Positions 51,959 to 60,438 of a stretch of 64,000 nt of DNA are shown here, in pieces. The DNA lies in contig NZ_JARUBM010000002.1 of assembly GCF_029626175.1 (NCBI RefSeq), positions 7,358,501 to 7,422,500 of the forward strand, read 5' to 3'. Every line of letters begins with the position of its first letter. Within the stretch, counting starts at the first letter, position 1. The notes under the pieces were generated by a model. It did no database searches and was not told the DNA's origin. It saw only the letters and a list, made by a program, of their open reading frames with translations. The position numbers were made by a program, and so were the translations under genes. Source of the DNA: Micromonospora sp. WMMD1082. Its GTDB lineage: Bacteria; Actinomycetota; Actinomycetes; Mycobacteriales; Micromonosporaceae.

Positions 51959-52639
51959 GTGCTGTCGTCGGCTGATTCTGCGACGGCAGCGGAACGGGAG
52001 GGGGCTGACGTGGGGCGGGTCAGACCAGGAGACGGCCATGCATTGCCGCGCTATCGCTGGTGGCAACTGTTCTCGCGTTCCCTGTTCCATCTGCGTCTCG
52101 ACGGCGAGGGCGGGGCTTCGGAGACGTGGTCCGTCGACGTCAGGCACGGGGGTGACTCGAACGGCGAGGTGTACGTCCAGCTCTATCTCGACGGCGTGAA
52201 TCAGGCTCGCGCGAAGCCTCCCGCCTCGTTCCCGGTACCCGGTGGCCTCATCGAGGTCGTCACCAGCAATTACGGCCTCCGCCGCTGCCACTACGTCACC
52301 CCGGACGGGACGCAGCGGCAGCTCGTGCCCGATCCCGCCGCTACCGAGGGGCGACGTGCCCGCCTGGCACGGGACCACCCGGCGCTGAGCCGTGGCATCG
52401 GATTCGCATCGGTGATCGTGCTCGCCTTCTCCCTCCTGCTCGGCGTGCCGCAGATCGTCGAGCAGATCACGCAGATCCCGCCCATCGCGGAGCGGATCGG
52501 CACATTCCTCAGTCCCTTCCACCTCCCGGCGTGGGCGAACATCTCGCTGGTCCTGGCAACGCTCGTGGCGAGCACCGAGCGGGCACTCCGGCTGCGCTAC
52601 AACTCGATCCTGGACAGCGGGCTCTTCGGCGGCGACTGA
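51959..52639 (+). CDS. Conserved hypothetical membrane protein
   Basis: A 226-residue protein. The first 130 residues form a hydrophilic, strand-rich region (LPRYRWWQLFSRSLFHLRLD, TWSVDVRHGGDSNGEVYVQL, FPVPGGLIEVVTSNYGLRRC). Two membrane segments follow (GIGFASVIVLAFSLLLGVPQ and LPAWANISLVLATLVAS). There is no signal peptide, so the soluble part is probably cytoplasmic. The GTG at 51959 follows AGGAAATAGG; a GTG about 18 codons later is an alternative. No family is recognised. GC is lower than in the biotin or xylan genes. Confidence 0.65.
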   Translation: MLSSADSATAAEREGADVGRVRPGDGHALPRYRWWQLFSRSLFHLRLDGEGGASETWSVDVRHGGDSNGEVYVQLYLDGVNQARAKPPASFPVPGGLIEVVTSNYGLRRCHYVTPDGTQRQLVPDPAATEGRRARLARDHPALSRGIGFASVIVLAFSLLLGVPQIVEQITQIPPIAERIGTFLSPFHLPAWANISLVLATLVASTERALRLRYNSILDSGLFGGD

Positions 52640-52882
52640 CAGGTGCGTGACCTGGTCCCGCCGCCACGGTTGGCGCTCGCAGCCGTCACCGGATTGACAG
52701 CGGAGACGCGATGATCATTCGCACGGCGGGGACGATCCCGCTCGGATCGGGGTGAGGGGCAGCGACGTGACGGTGAGATCCCGAGAGCGTCGCGGGAGGA
52801 ACCGGAGGCCGTCATCCGCTCGACGGCCCGGCCCTTGATCAAATACGAACCGCTGACACGGTTCGCGTACGGCTACCTGTGG

Positions 52883-52954
52883 TGGGCGATACTGGGTTTG
52901 AACCAGTGACCTCTTCCGTGTCAAGGAAGCGCGCTCCCACTGCGCCAATCGCCC
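52883..52954 (-). tRNA. tRNA-Val (GAC), copy 2
   Basis: A 72-base cloverleaf with anticodon GAC, identical to the copy at 48818-48889. It is the last gene of a Gly-Cys-Val array read from 53145 towards 52883. The stretch 52640-52882 before it holds no gene. Confidence 0.97.
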
Positions 52955-52967
52955 TTGCTGTTATACG

Positions 52968-53038
52968 AGGTGGGGACGGGATTTGAACCCGCGTACACGG
53001 CTTTGCAGGCCGTTGCCTCGCCTCTCGGCCACCCCACC
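52968..53038 (-). tRNA. tRNA-Cys (GCA)
   Basis: Reading from 53038: acceptor GGTGGGG/CCCCACC, anticodon arm ACGGC-CTGCAAA-GCCGT with anticodon GCA, T arm GCGGG-TTCAAAT-CCCGT, and a U discriminator base as expected for tRNA-Cys. It lies 13 bases from tRNA-Val and 34 bases from tRNA-Gly. It has no counterpart in the array at 48.8-49.0 kb. Confidence 0.97.
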
Positions 53039-53072
53039 GAGGTTGCCCCCGTCACGCGTGGCGGCAGCTCCG

Positions 53073-53145
53073 AGCGGACGACGGGACTCGAACCCGCGAC
53101 CCTCACCTTGGCAAGGTGATGCGCTACCAACTGCGCTACGTCCGC
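53073..53145 (-). tRNA. tRNA-Gly (GCC), copy 2
   Basis: A 73-base cloverleaf with anticodon GCC, identical to 48929-49001. It is the first gene of the Gly-Cys-Val array. The upstream region (GGTGACGG..GA.AACTCTAGCCGA) resembles the region upstream of copy 1, so the array was probably duplicated together with its promoter. Confidence 0.97.
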
Positions 53146-53360
53146 ATGCCCCCGGTGTTTCCGGTGACGGATGAGAACTCTAGCCGAGCGGCGGAACGGT
53201 TGCCAAATCGGGTTCCCATCCCGGCGCGTCCGAAATCCGGCCACCTGACCCTCCTAGGAGACTGCCCCGGCATCACGGCTGCCGGGGCAGCGCGCGGGCG
53301 CCGGGCAAGTGTCCGGCTTCCGACTGTCGCAAGCCAGATCAACCAGGGTTTGGTGACCGG

Positions 53361-53385
53361 CCGTATCCGTCTCGATCAGATACGG
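53361..53385 (+). promoter_or_regulatory. TetR-type operator at the start of the regulator gene
   Basis: CCGTATC (53361-53367) and GATACGG (53379-53385) form perfect 7-base arms around 11 bases. The right arm touches the GTG start codon, so binding would block translation initiation or a leaderless promoter of the TetR gene. Confidence 0.6.
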
Positions 53386-53996
53386 TGACGGGCGTGACGA
53401 GACGTGCGGCCGAGATCCGCCTGGATGCCCTGCTGCGCACCGCATGTGACGTGATCGGGCAGCGCGGGTTGGCGAACACCCGCACGGCGGACGTGGCGCA
53501 GGCCGCCGGGGTGAGCCAGGCGCTGGTCTTCTACCACTTCGCCACCAAGGAACGGCTGCTCGCCCAGGCCTTCGCGTACGCCGTCGAGCAGGATCTGGCC
53601 CGGCTGGACGCGGTGACGCGCTCCAACGCCCCGCCGTTGACCAAGCTCCGCCGGATCCTGCGGCTCTACACCCCGGCCGGGCGGGCCACCTCCTGGTCGA
53701 TGTGGATCGACGGCTGGGCGGAGTCGCTGCGTACTCCCGAACTGGAGAAGGTCTCCCGCAAGCTGGACCTACGCTGGCGCCAGGATCTCGCCACGGTGAT
53801 CTCGGACGGGGTCCGCGAGGGCGTCTTCGAATGCGCGGACCCGGCCGGCGCGGCCTGGCGGATCAGCGCGGTGATGGACGGCCTCGCGGTGCAGCTCGCG
53901 GTGCACGACCGGGTGATCTCCCGCCGGCAGTTCGCCGAGTGGGTACGCCTGGTGACCGCGCGCGAGCTGGGGCTCGACCCCGCCCAGCTGGAGTAG
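53385..53996 (+). CDS. TetR-family transcriptional regulator
   Basis: A 203-residue all-helical repressor. The N-terminal DNA-binding domain is RLDALLRTACDVIGQRGLAN, TRTADVAQAAGVSQALVFYH and FATKERLLAQAFAYAV. The C-terminal ligand domain has TSWSMWIDGWAESLRTPELE and EKVSRKLDLRWRQDLATVIS, a pattern of BetI-like TetR_C_6 members. The GTG at 53385 or the GTG three codons later could be used. An operator palindrome lies at the start, so autoregulation is likely. Targets and ligand are unknown. Confidence 0.9.
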   Translation: MTGVTRRAAEIRLDALLRTACDVIGQRGLANTRTADVAQAAGVSQALVFYHFATKERLLAQAFAYAVEQDLARLDAVTRSNAPPLTKLRRILRLYTPAGRATSWSMWIDGWAESLRTPELEKVSRKLDLRWRQDLATVISDGVREGVFECADPAGAAWRISAVMDGLAVQLAVHDRVISRRQFAEWVRLVTARELGLDPAQLE

Positions 53997-54088
53997 CCAC
54001 CCGCGCGGTCACCACGGCGCGCCCACCGCCGTGCGACGAGCGCGCGGCCGCCAGCCCGGATAACGGGCGCCAGCCCAGACAACAGCGG

Positions 54089-55021
54089 TCAGCTCAGGTA
54101 GCGGCCGTCGCGGGGTACGGTCCGCCAGCGCCCGCGAGGTCCGGGCTGCTCCTCCCATGCCGTGACGGTCGCCGCACGGCCGTCGACCACGGCCTCCGGC
54201 TCCCGGTTCAGGTGCCGCAGCCGCAGCAACAGGCCGACCCCCAGGAAGAGCAGCAGGCCGCCGAGAAGGAAGGCCGCCTCGGTCAGGCCGAACCCGCCGC
54301 TTCGCGACACCTGGCTGCCCGCCGCACCGGCGGCCGGCGGGGCGCTCGCCGCATCGGCGTACTCCGCGTCGTCGGCGAGGTCGTTCTCCTCCTCGAACGG
54401 ATCCACCGTCGGCACCTGCACCGGCTCCTCCGTCGGCTCCACCGTCGGCGCCTCGGTCGGCTCCACCGTCGGTACCTCGGACGGGGTCGGTGCCGCGGTC
54501 GTGGGTCGGGCCGCCGCACGCCGGCCGACCACCTCGCGGGTCGCGGTCTGGCGGGCCAGCAGCTCGGAATTCTCGTCGAACGCCTCGGCCGCGAGGCTGA
54601 CCTGGCCCTGGCCGGCGTCCTCGGCGAACGCGATCCGGTACTGGGCGGTCACGGTGCGCCCCGGGCACAGGGTGCCCGGGTCGAGCTGGCGATCGGTCAG
54701 CCGCGCCGTGTCACCCTCGGCACGGACCTCCACCGGGAACGGACCGGTCTCCTCGATCCGCTCCACCCGCATTTGGTCCAGCCGCAGCCCCTGCACACCC
54801 AGCACCATCGACCAGCGCACCTTGATGCAGCCACCCTGGTCGGAGCGGGACACCACGGCGGAGACCGTCGCCACCCGCCCTCCGGCGGTGAACTGGTCCG
54901 GCAGCCCGCTGAGTTCGGTGGCGAACGCCGCGTGCGCCGGGCCGGCCATGGCGACGTCCACTCCGGTGAGACATGCCAGCGCGACACCGATCCGTAGCGT
55001 GTACCGCCACAGTCTCTTCAC
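54089..55021 (-). CDS. Secreted, membrane-anchored cell-surface protein
   Basis: A 310-residue protein. A signal peptide (LWRYTLRIGVALACLTGVDV to PAHAAF) starts after a GTG with GGGAGG upstream. The exported part is a beta-sandwich-like domain (AFATELSGLPDQFTAGGRVA, CIKVRWSMVLGVQGLRLDQM, LCPGRTVTAQYRIAF), with two Cys that could pair. A Thr/Glu/Pro linker of repeated PTVEPTE units follows, then a membrane helix (FGLTEAAFLLGGLLLFLGVG) and a basic cytoplasmic tail. It resembles a wall-spanning surface protein without an LPXTG signal. The function is unknown. Confidence 0.75.
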   Translation of the reverse strand: MKRLWRYTLRIGVALACLTGVDVAMAGPAHAAFATELSGLPDQFTAGGRVATVSAVVSRSDQGGCIKVRWSMVLGVQGLRLDQMRVERIEETGPFPVEVRAEGDTARLTDRQLDPGTLCPGRTVTAQYRIAFAEDAGQGQVSLAAEAFDENSELLARQTATREVVGRRAAARPTTAAPTPSEVPTVEPTEAPTVEPTEEPVQVPTVDPFEEENDLADDAEYADAASAPPAAGAAGSQVSRSGGFGLTEAAFLLGGLLLFLGVGLLLRLRHLNREPEAVVDGRAATVTAWEEQPGPRGRWRTVPRDGRYLS

Positions 55022-55181
55022 GATCCGCCTCCCGTTGGTCGCCTCCATTCGCCACGCTAGGAGCGTCCGAAGCCAGCCGGTAGACGGGCGTGTTCGCACG
55101 CATGGTGAAGCAAGATGCCCGTTTTCACGTACGGTATTGAACCGCTCACGACGCACCCGCGACACGCCGCCGGGCGTGACG

Positions 55182-55865
55182 ATGGACAATCACCGGGTGT
55201 CCGCGCTCTCCACCGCCTTCGTCCGGCTGCACGCCCGGCTCGCGCCCGTCGCCTTCGTACCCGAGGTGCGGCTGCATCAGGCGGACGAGCCGGTCGGGTT
55301 GTGGGAGCTGACCGAGGGTGAGTTCCGCAGCGACCGGCCGCCGCCGTTCTGGGCCTTCGCCTGGGCCGGTGGTCAGGCCCTCGCCCGCCATGTCACCGAC
55401 CACCCGCAGCTGGTCGCCGGCCGCCGGGTGCTCGACCTGGCCTCCGGCTCCGGCCTGGTGGCCATCGCCGCCGCCCGGGTCGGGGCCGCCGCCGTGCGCG
55501 CGGTGGAGGTCGACGACCTGGCCGTCGCGGCGGTCGCGCTCAATGCCGAGGCCAACGGGGTACGCGTCGACGCCGAGCTGGGCGACATCCTCGACGGTGA
55601 CGCGGGGGACGCCGAGGTCGTCCTCGCCGGGGATGTGTTCTACAGCGAGGCGATGGCCAACCGGGTGCTGCGGTTCCTGCTCCGCGCCGCCCGATCCGGG
55701 GCGTCGGTGCTGGTCGGCGATCCCGGTCGGGCCTTCCTGCCGCACGACCGCTTCGACGAACTCGCCCGCTACGACGTGCCGGTCAGCGAGGCGCTGGAGA
55801 GCGTACGGGTGAAGCGCACCACGGTGTGGCGGTTGCGCGCGGGACGGCCGAGGCCGTCCGACTAG
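55182..55865 (+). CDS. Class I SAM-dependent methyltransferase (ETFB-KMT-like)
   Basis: A 227-residue methyltransferase: FWAFAWAGGQALARHVTDHP, motif I in VLDLASGSGLVAIAAARVGA, the acidic post-motif in VEVDDLAVAAVALNAEANGV, and motif IV as VVLAGDVFYSEAMANRVLRF. This closely follows the ETFB lysine methyltransferase / Nnt1-like group, which methylates proteins or small molecules. The ATG at 55182 or the GTG two codons before are the possible starts. The P450 gene follows after 9 bases, so they form an operon. It is not a BioC-type enzyme, despite the biotin genes nearby. Confidence 0.85.
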   Translation: MDNHRVSALSTAFVRLHARLAPVAFVPEVRLHQADEPVGLWELTEGEFRSDRPPPFWAFAWAGGQALARHVTDHPQLVAGRRVLDLASGSGLVAIAAARVGAAAVRAVEVDDLAVAAVALNAEANGVRVDAELGDILDGDAGDAEVVLAGDVFYSEAMANRVLRFLLRAARSGASVLVGDPGRAFLPHDRFDELARYDVPVSEALESVRVKRTTVWRLRAGRPRPSD

Positions 55866-55874
55866 CGTGACGCC

Positions 55875-57080
55875 GTGCTCTTCCGCAGCTGGGAACCGGC
55901 CTCCGGGGCAACCGAAGGTGCCGGCCGCGACGCGGCCCGGCCACCCGACGCGGCCCGGTTCCCGGACGTGGTCCGGGTCGCCGATCACGTGGGCGTCGCG
56001 CATCTGCTGGTGACCCGGCACGCGCTGGTGCGTGAGGTGCTCACCGACACCGCGACGTACCGGCCGGACAACGCCCTGGACGCGGTCACGCCGATGCCGG
56101 TGGCCGCGCTGCGGGTGCTCGCCGCCCACCGGTTCCGGCTGCCCCCGACGCTGGCCAACAACGGCGGTGCGAGTCACCCCGCGATCCGCGCCCTGGTGGC
56201 CGACGCCCTGCACCCGACGCGGGTGGCCGCCCAGCGGGACTGGCTGGCCGGGCTGATCCGGCAGCGGATCGCCGACCTGGACGCCACCCTGGACACCGGT
56301 GCGCCGGTGGACCTGCACGCCGCGCTCGCCGCCGACCTGCCGCTGCTGGTCCTGGCCCGGCTGGTCGACCTGCCCGACACTCCGGTCGCCGCGGTGAAGG
56401 AGTTCGCCCGCGCCGCGCTGGAACTCTTCTGGGCGCCGCTGGACGCGGACCGGCAGCGGGTCCTCGCCGCCGAGGTCGGGCGCTTCCACCGGCTGCTGCG
56501 GGAGTTCGCGGCCACCGGTGACGGGTTGGCCGGGTCGCTGCGGGCCGCCGGGCACCCGCCCGACGTGGTGGTCGGCGCGCTGTTCTTCCTGCTGGTCGCC
56601 GGCCAGGAGACCACCTCGCAGTTCCTCACCCTGCTGATGCACCGGCTGGTCGGCGAGCCGGCGGTGCTCGCGGGGCTGCGCGACGGTTCCGTACCGGCCG
56701 GCGACGTGGTCGAGGAGGGGCTGCGGCTGGAGCCGCCGATCGTCACCTGGCGACGGGTCGCCGCGGTGGACACCACGCTGGGCGGGACGCCGGTGCCGGC
56801 GGGGACCAGCGTGGTGCTGTGGCTGGCCCGAGCCGGCCGCGACCCGGCCGTGGTGTCGTCGCCGGCGGAGTTCCGGCCGGGGCAGCGCGGGTCACGCCGG
56901 CACCTGGCCTTCGGGGCGGGCGCACACCGCTGCCTCGGCGACCAGCTCGCCCGGATGGAGGCCACCACGCTGGTCACGGAGGCGGCACCGCTGCTGGCCC
57001 GGGTGCGCGTGGTTCGCCCGCCGCGCTACCCGGACAATCTCACCTTCCGGATGCCCGACGCGCTCATCGTCCGCCGCTGA
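55875..57080 (+). CDS. Cytochrome P450
   Basis: A 401-residue soluble P450. The I-helix oxygen motif is AGQETTSQFL, the K-helix EEGLRLEPPIVTWRRVA gives the ExxR pair, and the haem-binding loop is LAFGAGAHRCLGDQLARMEA with the Cys ligand. The length and lack of a membrane anchor are typical for bacterial P450s, which need a ferredoxin partner encoded elsewhere. The GTG start is 9 bases after the methyltransferase stop. It is convergent with bioD. A role like Bacillus BioI (pimelate formation for biotin) is possible but not supported by co-transcription; secondary metabolism is as likely. Confidence 0.9.
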   Translation: MLFRSWEPASGATEGAGRDAARPPDAARFPDVVRVADHVGVAHLLVTRHALVREVLTDTATYRPDNALDAVTPMPVAALRVLAAHRFRLPPTLANNGGASHPAIRALVADALHPTRVAAQRDWLAGLIRQRIADLDATLDTGAPVDLHAALAADLPLLVLARLVDLPDTPVAAVKEFARAALELFWAPLDADRQRVLAAEVGRFHRLLREFAATGDGLAGSLRAAGHPPDVVVGALFFLLVAGQETTSQFLTLLMHRLVGEPAVLAGLRDGSVPAGDVVEEGLRLEPPIVTWRRVAAVDTTLGGTPVPAGTSVVLWLARAGRDPAVVSSPAEFRPGQRGSRRHLAFGAGAHRCLGDQLARMEATTLVTEAAPLLARVRVVRPPRYPDNLTFRMPDALIVRR

Positions 57081-57120
57081 ACCGGGCGGTACCCGACGAA
57101 GGTCAGTACCGGTGGACGCC

Positions 57121-57849
57121 TCAGCTGATCTCGTCGGCCCAGGAACGCCAGTCGTCGAGCACGCCGTACAGCCCGGGGGTCAGCCAGCCCGGGGCGGACC
57201 GCCGGAACACCCCCGGGTCCATCGCGCCGGCACCGGTGGGCAGCGCGCCGAGCAGGTTCGGCAACAGGTCGCTGAGGTTGGCCCAGTGCACCAGCTCGGG
57301 TTCGGTCGGCCAGGCGCCGATCACCACGCCGGCCGGCACGGCCCGCCGGTCGAGGGCCTCCAGGGTGAGCGCGGTGTGGTTCAGGGTGCCCAGGCCGGCG
57401 CGCGCCACCACCACCGCCGGGGCGCCCAGCGACACGGCCAGGTCGGCCACCGTCCACGGCTCCCCCGACGGTCGCAGCCCCATCGGTACGAGCAGCCCAC
57501 CGGCGCCTTCGACCAGCACCAGATCGTGCTTGTCGGCCTCCTCCCGGATGGCGTCGACGGCGGTGTACAGCTCCAGCGGCGGCAGGTCGGCCACCCGGGC
57601 GGCGGCCAGCGGGGCAAGCGGGTCCGGGAAGCTGGCCAGCGTACGCCCGGTCATCGGGGCGGCCAGCCGGGTGACCGCCTCGACGTCGCCGGGCTCGCCG
57701 GTGGCCGTACCGGTCTGGCCGGGTTTGATCACCGCCACCCGCAGCCCCGCCGCCTGCGCCGCGGCCGTGATCGCTGCGGTCACCACCGTCTTGCCGACCT
57801 CGGTGTCGGTCCCGGTGACCAGCACCGGTCCCCGCCACTGATCCGTCAT
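57121..57849 (-). CDS. bioD: Dethiobiotin synthetase
   Basis: A 242-residue ATP-dependent carboxylase that closes the ureido ring of dethiobiotin from diaminopelargonate, CO2 and ATP. Signatures are LVTGTDTEVGKTVVTAAITA with the P-loop, VAVIKPGQTGTATGEPGDVE, LVLVEGAGGLLVPMG, and AGLGTLNHTALTLEALDRRA with GVVIGAWP. The ATG overlaps the bioF stop codon (ATGA), so it is translated with bioF. bioA is not visible in the window, so the step before must be encoded elsewhere. Confidence 0.95.
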   Translation of the reverse strand: MTDQWRGPVLVTGTDTEVGKTVVTAAITAAAQAAGLRVAVIKPGQTGTATGEPGDVEAVTRLAAPMTGRTLASFPDPLAPLAAARVADLPPLELYTAVDAIREEADKHDLVLVEGAGGLLVPMGLRPSGEPWTVADLAVSLGAPAVVVARAGLGTLNHTALTLEALDRRAVPAGVVIGAWPTEPELVHWANLSDLLPNLLGALPTGAGAMDPGVFRRSAPGWLTPGLYGVLDDWRSWADEIS

Positions 57850-58988
57850 GGCGCGCATTCCACGATGACCTCCAGGGCGCGTGCGAAGTCCGCCTGCGGC
57901 ACCCCCGCGCCGATGGTCAACCGCAGCCGGGAACGGCTGTCCGGGGTGGAGGGCGGGCGGAAGCAGCCGACCGCCACTCCCCGGTCCCGGCAGGCGGCGG
58001 CCCAGGCGGTCGCCGCCTCGGGGCCGGGTGCGGTGACCGAGACGACCGCGGCGCGCGGGGCGGAGACGTCAAGGCCGGCGGCGCGCAGCCGGCGTACCGC
58101 GAGGGCGGCCCGCTCGGCCAGGTCGGCGCGCAGGTCGTCGCCGGAGCGCGCCAGCCCGACGGCGGCGTGCACCCCGGCGGCCACCACCGGTGGCAGGGCG
58201 GTGTCGTAGATGAAGGTCCGCGCGGTCTCCACCAGATGCCGGATGAACTCGGCCGGGGCGGCCACCACGCCGCCCGCGCCGCCGAGCGCCTTGGACAGGG
58301 TGGCGGTGACCACCACGTCCGGTTCGCCGGCCAGCCCGGCGCCGGCCACCGCGCCGGCACCGGCCGGGCCCGTCACGCCGAGCGCGTGCGCGTCGTCGAC
58401 CAGCAGCACCGCGCCGTGTTCGCGAGCGATCGCGTGCAGCCGGGCCAGCGGGGCGAGGTCACCATCCACCGAGAAGATCGACTCGGTGACCACCACCGCC
58501 GGTCGGCCCGGCGCGGCCGCGAGGGCCGCCGCGACCGCGGTGAGGTCGGCGTGCGGGGTCACCACCGTCTCCGCGCCGGAGATCCGACACCCGTCGATCA
58601 GGCTGGCGTGGTTGTGCGCGTCGGAGACCAGCAGCGTACGGGGGCGGACCAGGGCCCGGATCGCGCCGACGTTGGCCAGGTATCCGGAGGAGAAGACCAG
58701 CGCCCGGTCCGTGCCGAGCCAGCCGGCGAGGGTGTCCTCCAGCGTGTGGTGGGCGTCGGTGGAGCCACGGACCAGCCGGGATCCGGTCGCCCCCAGCCCG
58801 TACGCCGACAGTGCCCGCGCCGCCGCGGCAACCACCTCGGGATGCGCGGCCAGGCCCAGGTAGTCGTTGCCGGCCAGGTCGACCACCTCGTCGTCGGCGG
58901 CGCGCGGATGCAGCCGGCGGGTCAGTCCCGCCTTCGCCCGCAGCTCGGCGCGGCGGTCCAGTGCCGCCAGCCAGTCCGCCACCGCCAC
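57846..58988 (-). CDS. bioF: 8-amino-7-oxononanoate synthase
   Basis: A 380-residue PLP enzyme that condenses pimeloyl thioester with alanine. It has LAGNDYLGLAAHPEVVAAAA, YGLGATGSRLVRGSTDAHHT, SDAHNHASLIDGC, VTESIFSVDGDLAPL, VDDAHALGVTGPAG and the PLP-lysine segment VVTATLSKALGGAGGVVAAP. Three in-frame GTG starts exist (59009, 58988, 58982); GGGAAGGGA lies just before 58988. It is divergent from bioB with about 230 bases between, and it is coupled to bioD. It is a core biotin enzyme, so the pathway works from pimeloyl thioester onwards. Confidence 0.93.
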   Translation of the reverse strand: MAVADWLAALDRRAELRAKAGLTRRLHPRAADDEVVDLAGNDYLGLAAHPEVVAAAARALSAYGLGATGSRLVRGSTDAHHTLEDTLAGWLGTDRALVFSSGYLANVGAIRALVRPRTLLVSDAHNHASLIDGCRISGAETVVTPHADLTAVAAALAAAPGRPAVVVTESIFSVDGDLAPLARLHAIAREHGAVLLVDDAHALGVTGPAGAGAVAGAGLAGEPDVVVTATLSKALGGAGGVVAAPAEFIRHLVETARTFIYDTALPPVVAAGVHAAVGLARSGDDLRADLAERAALAVRRLRAAGLDVSAPRAAVVSVTAPGPEAATAWAAACRDRGVAVGCFRPPSTPDSRSRLRLTIGAGVPQADFARALEVIVECAP

Positions 58989-59219
58989 GTCCCTTCCCGC
59001 CGTTCCCACCCGTCAGGCGCTTCCGCCGGGCGAAGTTACCACCCGACCGGCCCGCACCGGCGTGGCGCCGTACGGCTCGCCGCGCCACCGGCCCGGGCGT
59101 CACCAGCCGACCCGGCAGCAACTCCGGTCCGGGCCGGCAGCGCCTCCGGCCTGCGGTCGCTCCGGCCCGCCGGCGGCCGGGTCGGGCCTGCCGGCGCGGC
59201 GGCCTTGTAGGGTACTGCC

Positions 59220-60215
59220 ATGCCAGAGATCCTCGACCAGGCCCGGGCCCAGGTGCTGCACAACGGCGTCGGTCTCGACGAGGCCGGTGTCCTCGCCGTG
59301 CTGAGCCTGCCCGACGAGCACCTGTCCGACACGCTCCAGCTCGCCCACGACGTGCGGATGCGCTGGTGCGGCCCGGAGGTCGAGGTCGAGGGCATTGTCT
59401 CGCTCAAGACCGGCGGGTGCCCGGAGGACTGTCACTTCTGCTCGCAGTCCGGCCTGTTCACCTCGCCGGTACGGTCGGTCTGGCTGGACATCCCCTCGCT
59501 GGTCGAGGCGGCCAGGCAGACCGCCGCCACCGGGGCGACCGAGTTCTGCATCGTGGCCGCGGTACGCGGCCCGGACGCCCGGCTGATGACGCAGCTGCGC
59601 GAGGGGGTCGCCGCGATCAAGGCCGAGGTCGACATCCAGGTCGCCGCCTCGCTCGGCATGCTCACCCAGGAGCAGGTCGACGAGCTGGTCGAGATGGGTG
59701 TGCACCGCTACAACCACAACCTGGAGACCTGCCGGTCGTACTTCCCGAACGTGGTCACCACGCACTCCTGGGAGGAGCGGTGGGAGACCCTGCGGATGGT
59801 CCGCGAATCCGGCATGGAGGTCTGCTGCGGCGGCATCCTCGGCCTCGGTGAGACGGTGGAGCAGCGGGCGGAGTTCGCCGCGCAGCTGGCCGAGCTGGAC
59901 CCGCACGAGGTCCCGTTGAACTTCCTCAACCCCCGACCCGGCACCCCGCTCGGCGACCGCCCGGTGGTGGAGGGCAAGGACGCGCTGCGGGCCATCGCCG
60001 CGTTCCGGCTGGCCATGCCGCGCACCATTCTGCGGTACGCGGGCGGCCGGGAAATCACCCTGGGTGACCTCGGTACCCGTGACGGGCTGCTCGGCGGCAT
60101 CAACGCCGTGATCGTCGGCAACTACCTGACCACCCTCGGTCGGCCGGCGACCGAGGATCTCAAGCTGCTCGACGAGCTGAAGATGCCGGTCAAGGCGCTC
60201 TCGGCGACCCTGTGA
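59220..60215 (+). CDS. bioB: Biotin synthase
   Basis: A 331-residue radical SAM enzyme that inserts sulphur into dethiobiotin. The [4Fe-4S] cluster motif is [14 protein letters not shown] (CxxxCxxC), followed by [60 protein letters not shown] and [13 protein letters not shown]. The actinobacterial form lacks some features of the E. coli enzyme and is often paired with the small Cys-rich protein BsaP, as is the case here. A TAGGGT -10-like box lies 9 bases before the ATG, so the mRNA may be nearly leaderless. Confidence 0.95.
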   Translation: MPEILDQARAQVLHNGVGLDEAGVLAVLSLPDEHLSDTLQLAHDVRMRWCGPEVEVEGIVSLKTGGCPEDCHFCSQSGLFTSPVRSVWLDIPSLVEAARQTAATGATEFCIVAAVRGPDARLMTQLREGVAAIKAEVDIQVAASLGMLTQEQVDELVEMGVHRYNHNLETCRSYFPNVVTTHSWEERWETLRMVRESGMEVCCGGILGLGETVEQRAEFAAQLAELDPHEVPLNFLNPRPGTPLGDRPVVEGKDALRAIAAFRLAMPRTILRYAGGREITLGDLGTRDGLLGGINAVIVGNYLTTLGRPATEDLKLLDELKMPVKALSATL

Positions 60216-60433
60216 TGCCGACCGCCGACCGCGAGCAGGCCGGGCCGGCGGTGGGGTCCTGGTGCGACCGGTGTGGGGAGGCCGCGTCGGCGGGGCCGCA
60301 CGCCGGTTGCGCGGCGGCCCGGGCGTTGGAGCCACCCCGGTACTGCCCGCACTGCCGCCGCCGGATGAAGGTGCAGGTGCTGCCGGTCGGCTGGGCGGCG
60401 GTCTGCGTCGCGCACGGCGAACGGCGAGGCTGA
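60215..60433 (+). CDS. bsaP: Biotin synthase auxiliary protein (BsaP-like)
   Basis: A 72-residue cysteine-rich protein whose start overlaps the bioB stop codon (GTG at 60212 or ATG at 60215). Cysteines are at 17, 20, 32, 44, 47 and 64, in the pattern WCDRCGEAASAGPHAGC, RYCPHCRRRMKV and AAVC. Actinobacterial bioB genes are followed by such a small Fe-S protein that is required for biotin synthase activity and proposed to supply or hold an iron-sulphur cluster. Position, size and cysteine pairs fit. The call rests on these, as I cannot align it to a known BsaP. Confidence 0.78.
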   Translation: MPTADREQAGPAVGSWCDRCGEAASAGPHAGCAAARALEPPRYCPHCRRRMKVQVLPVGWAAVCVAHGERRG

Positions 60434-60438
60434 GCACG

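Noticed and set aside
48818..53145. Integrative element or prophage between the tRNA clusters
   Set aside because: There is no integrase, excisionase, replication or phage gene, and the tRNA genes are complete at both ends with no attachment-site-like partial copy.
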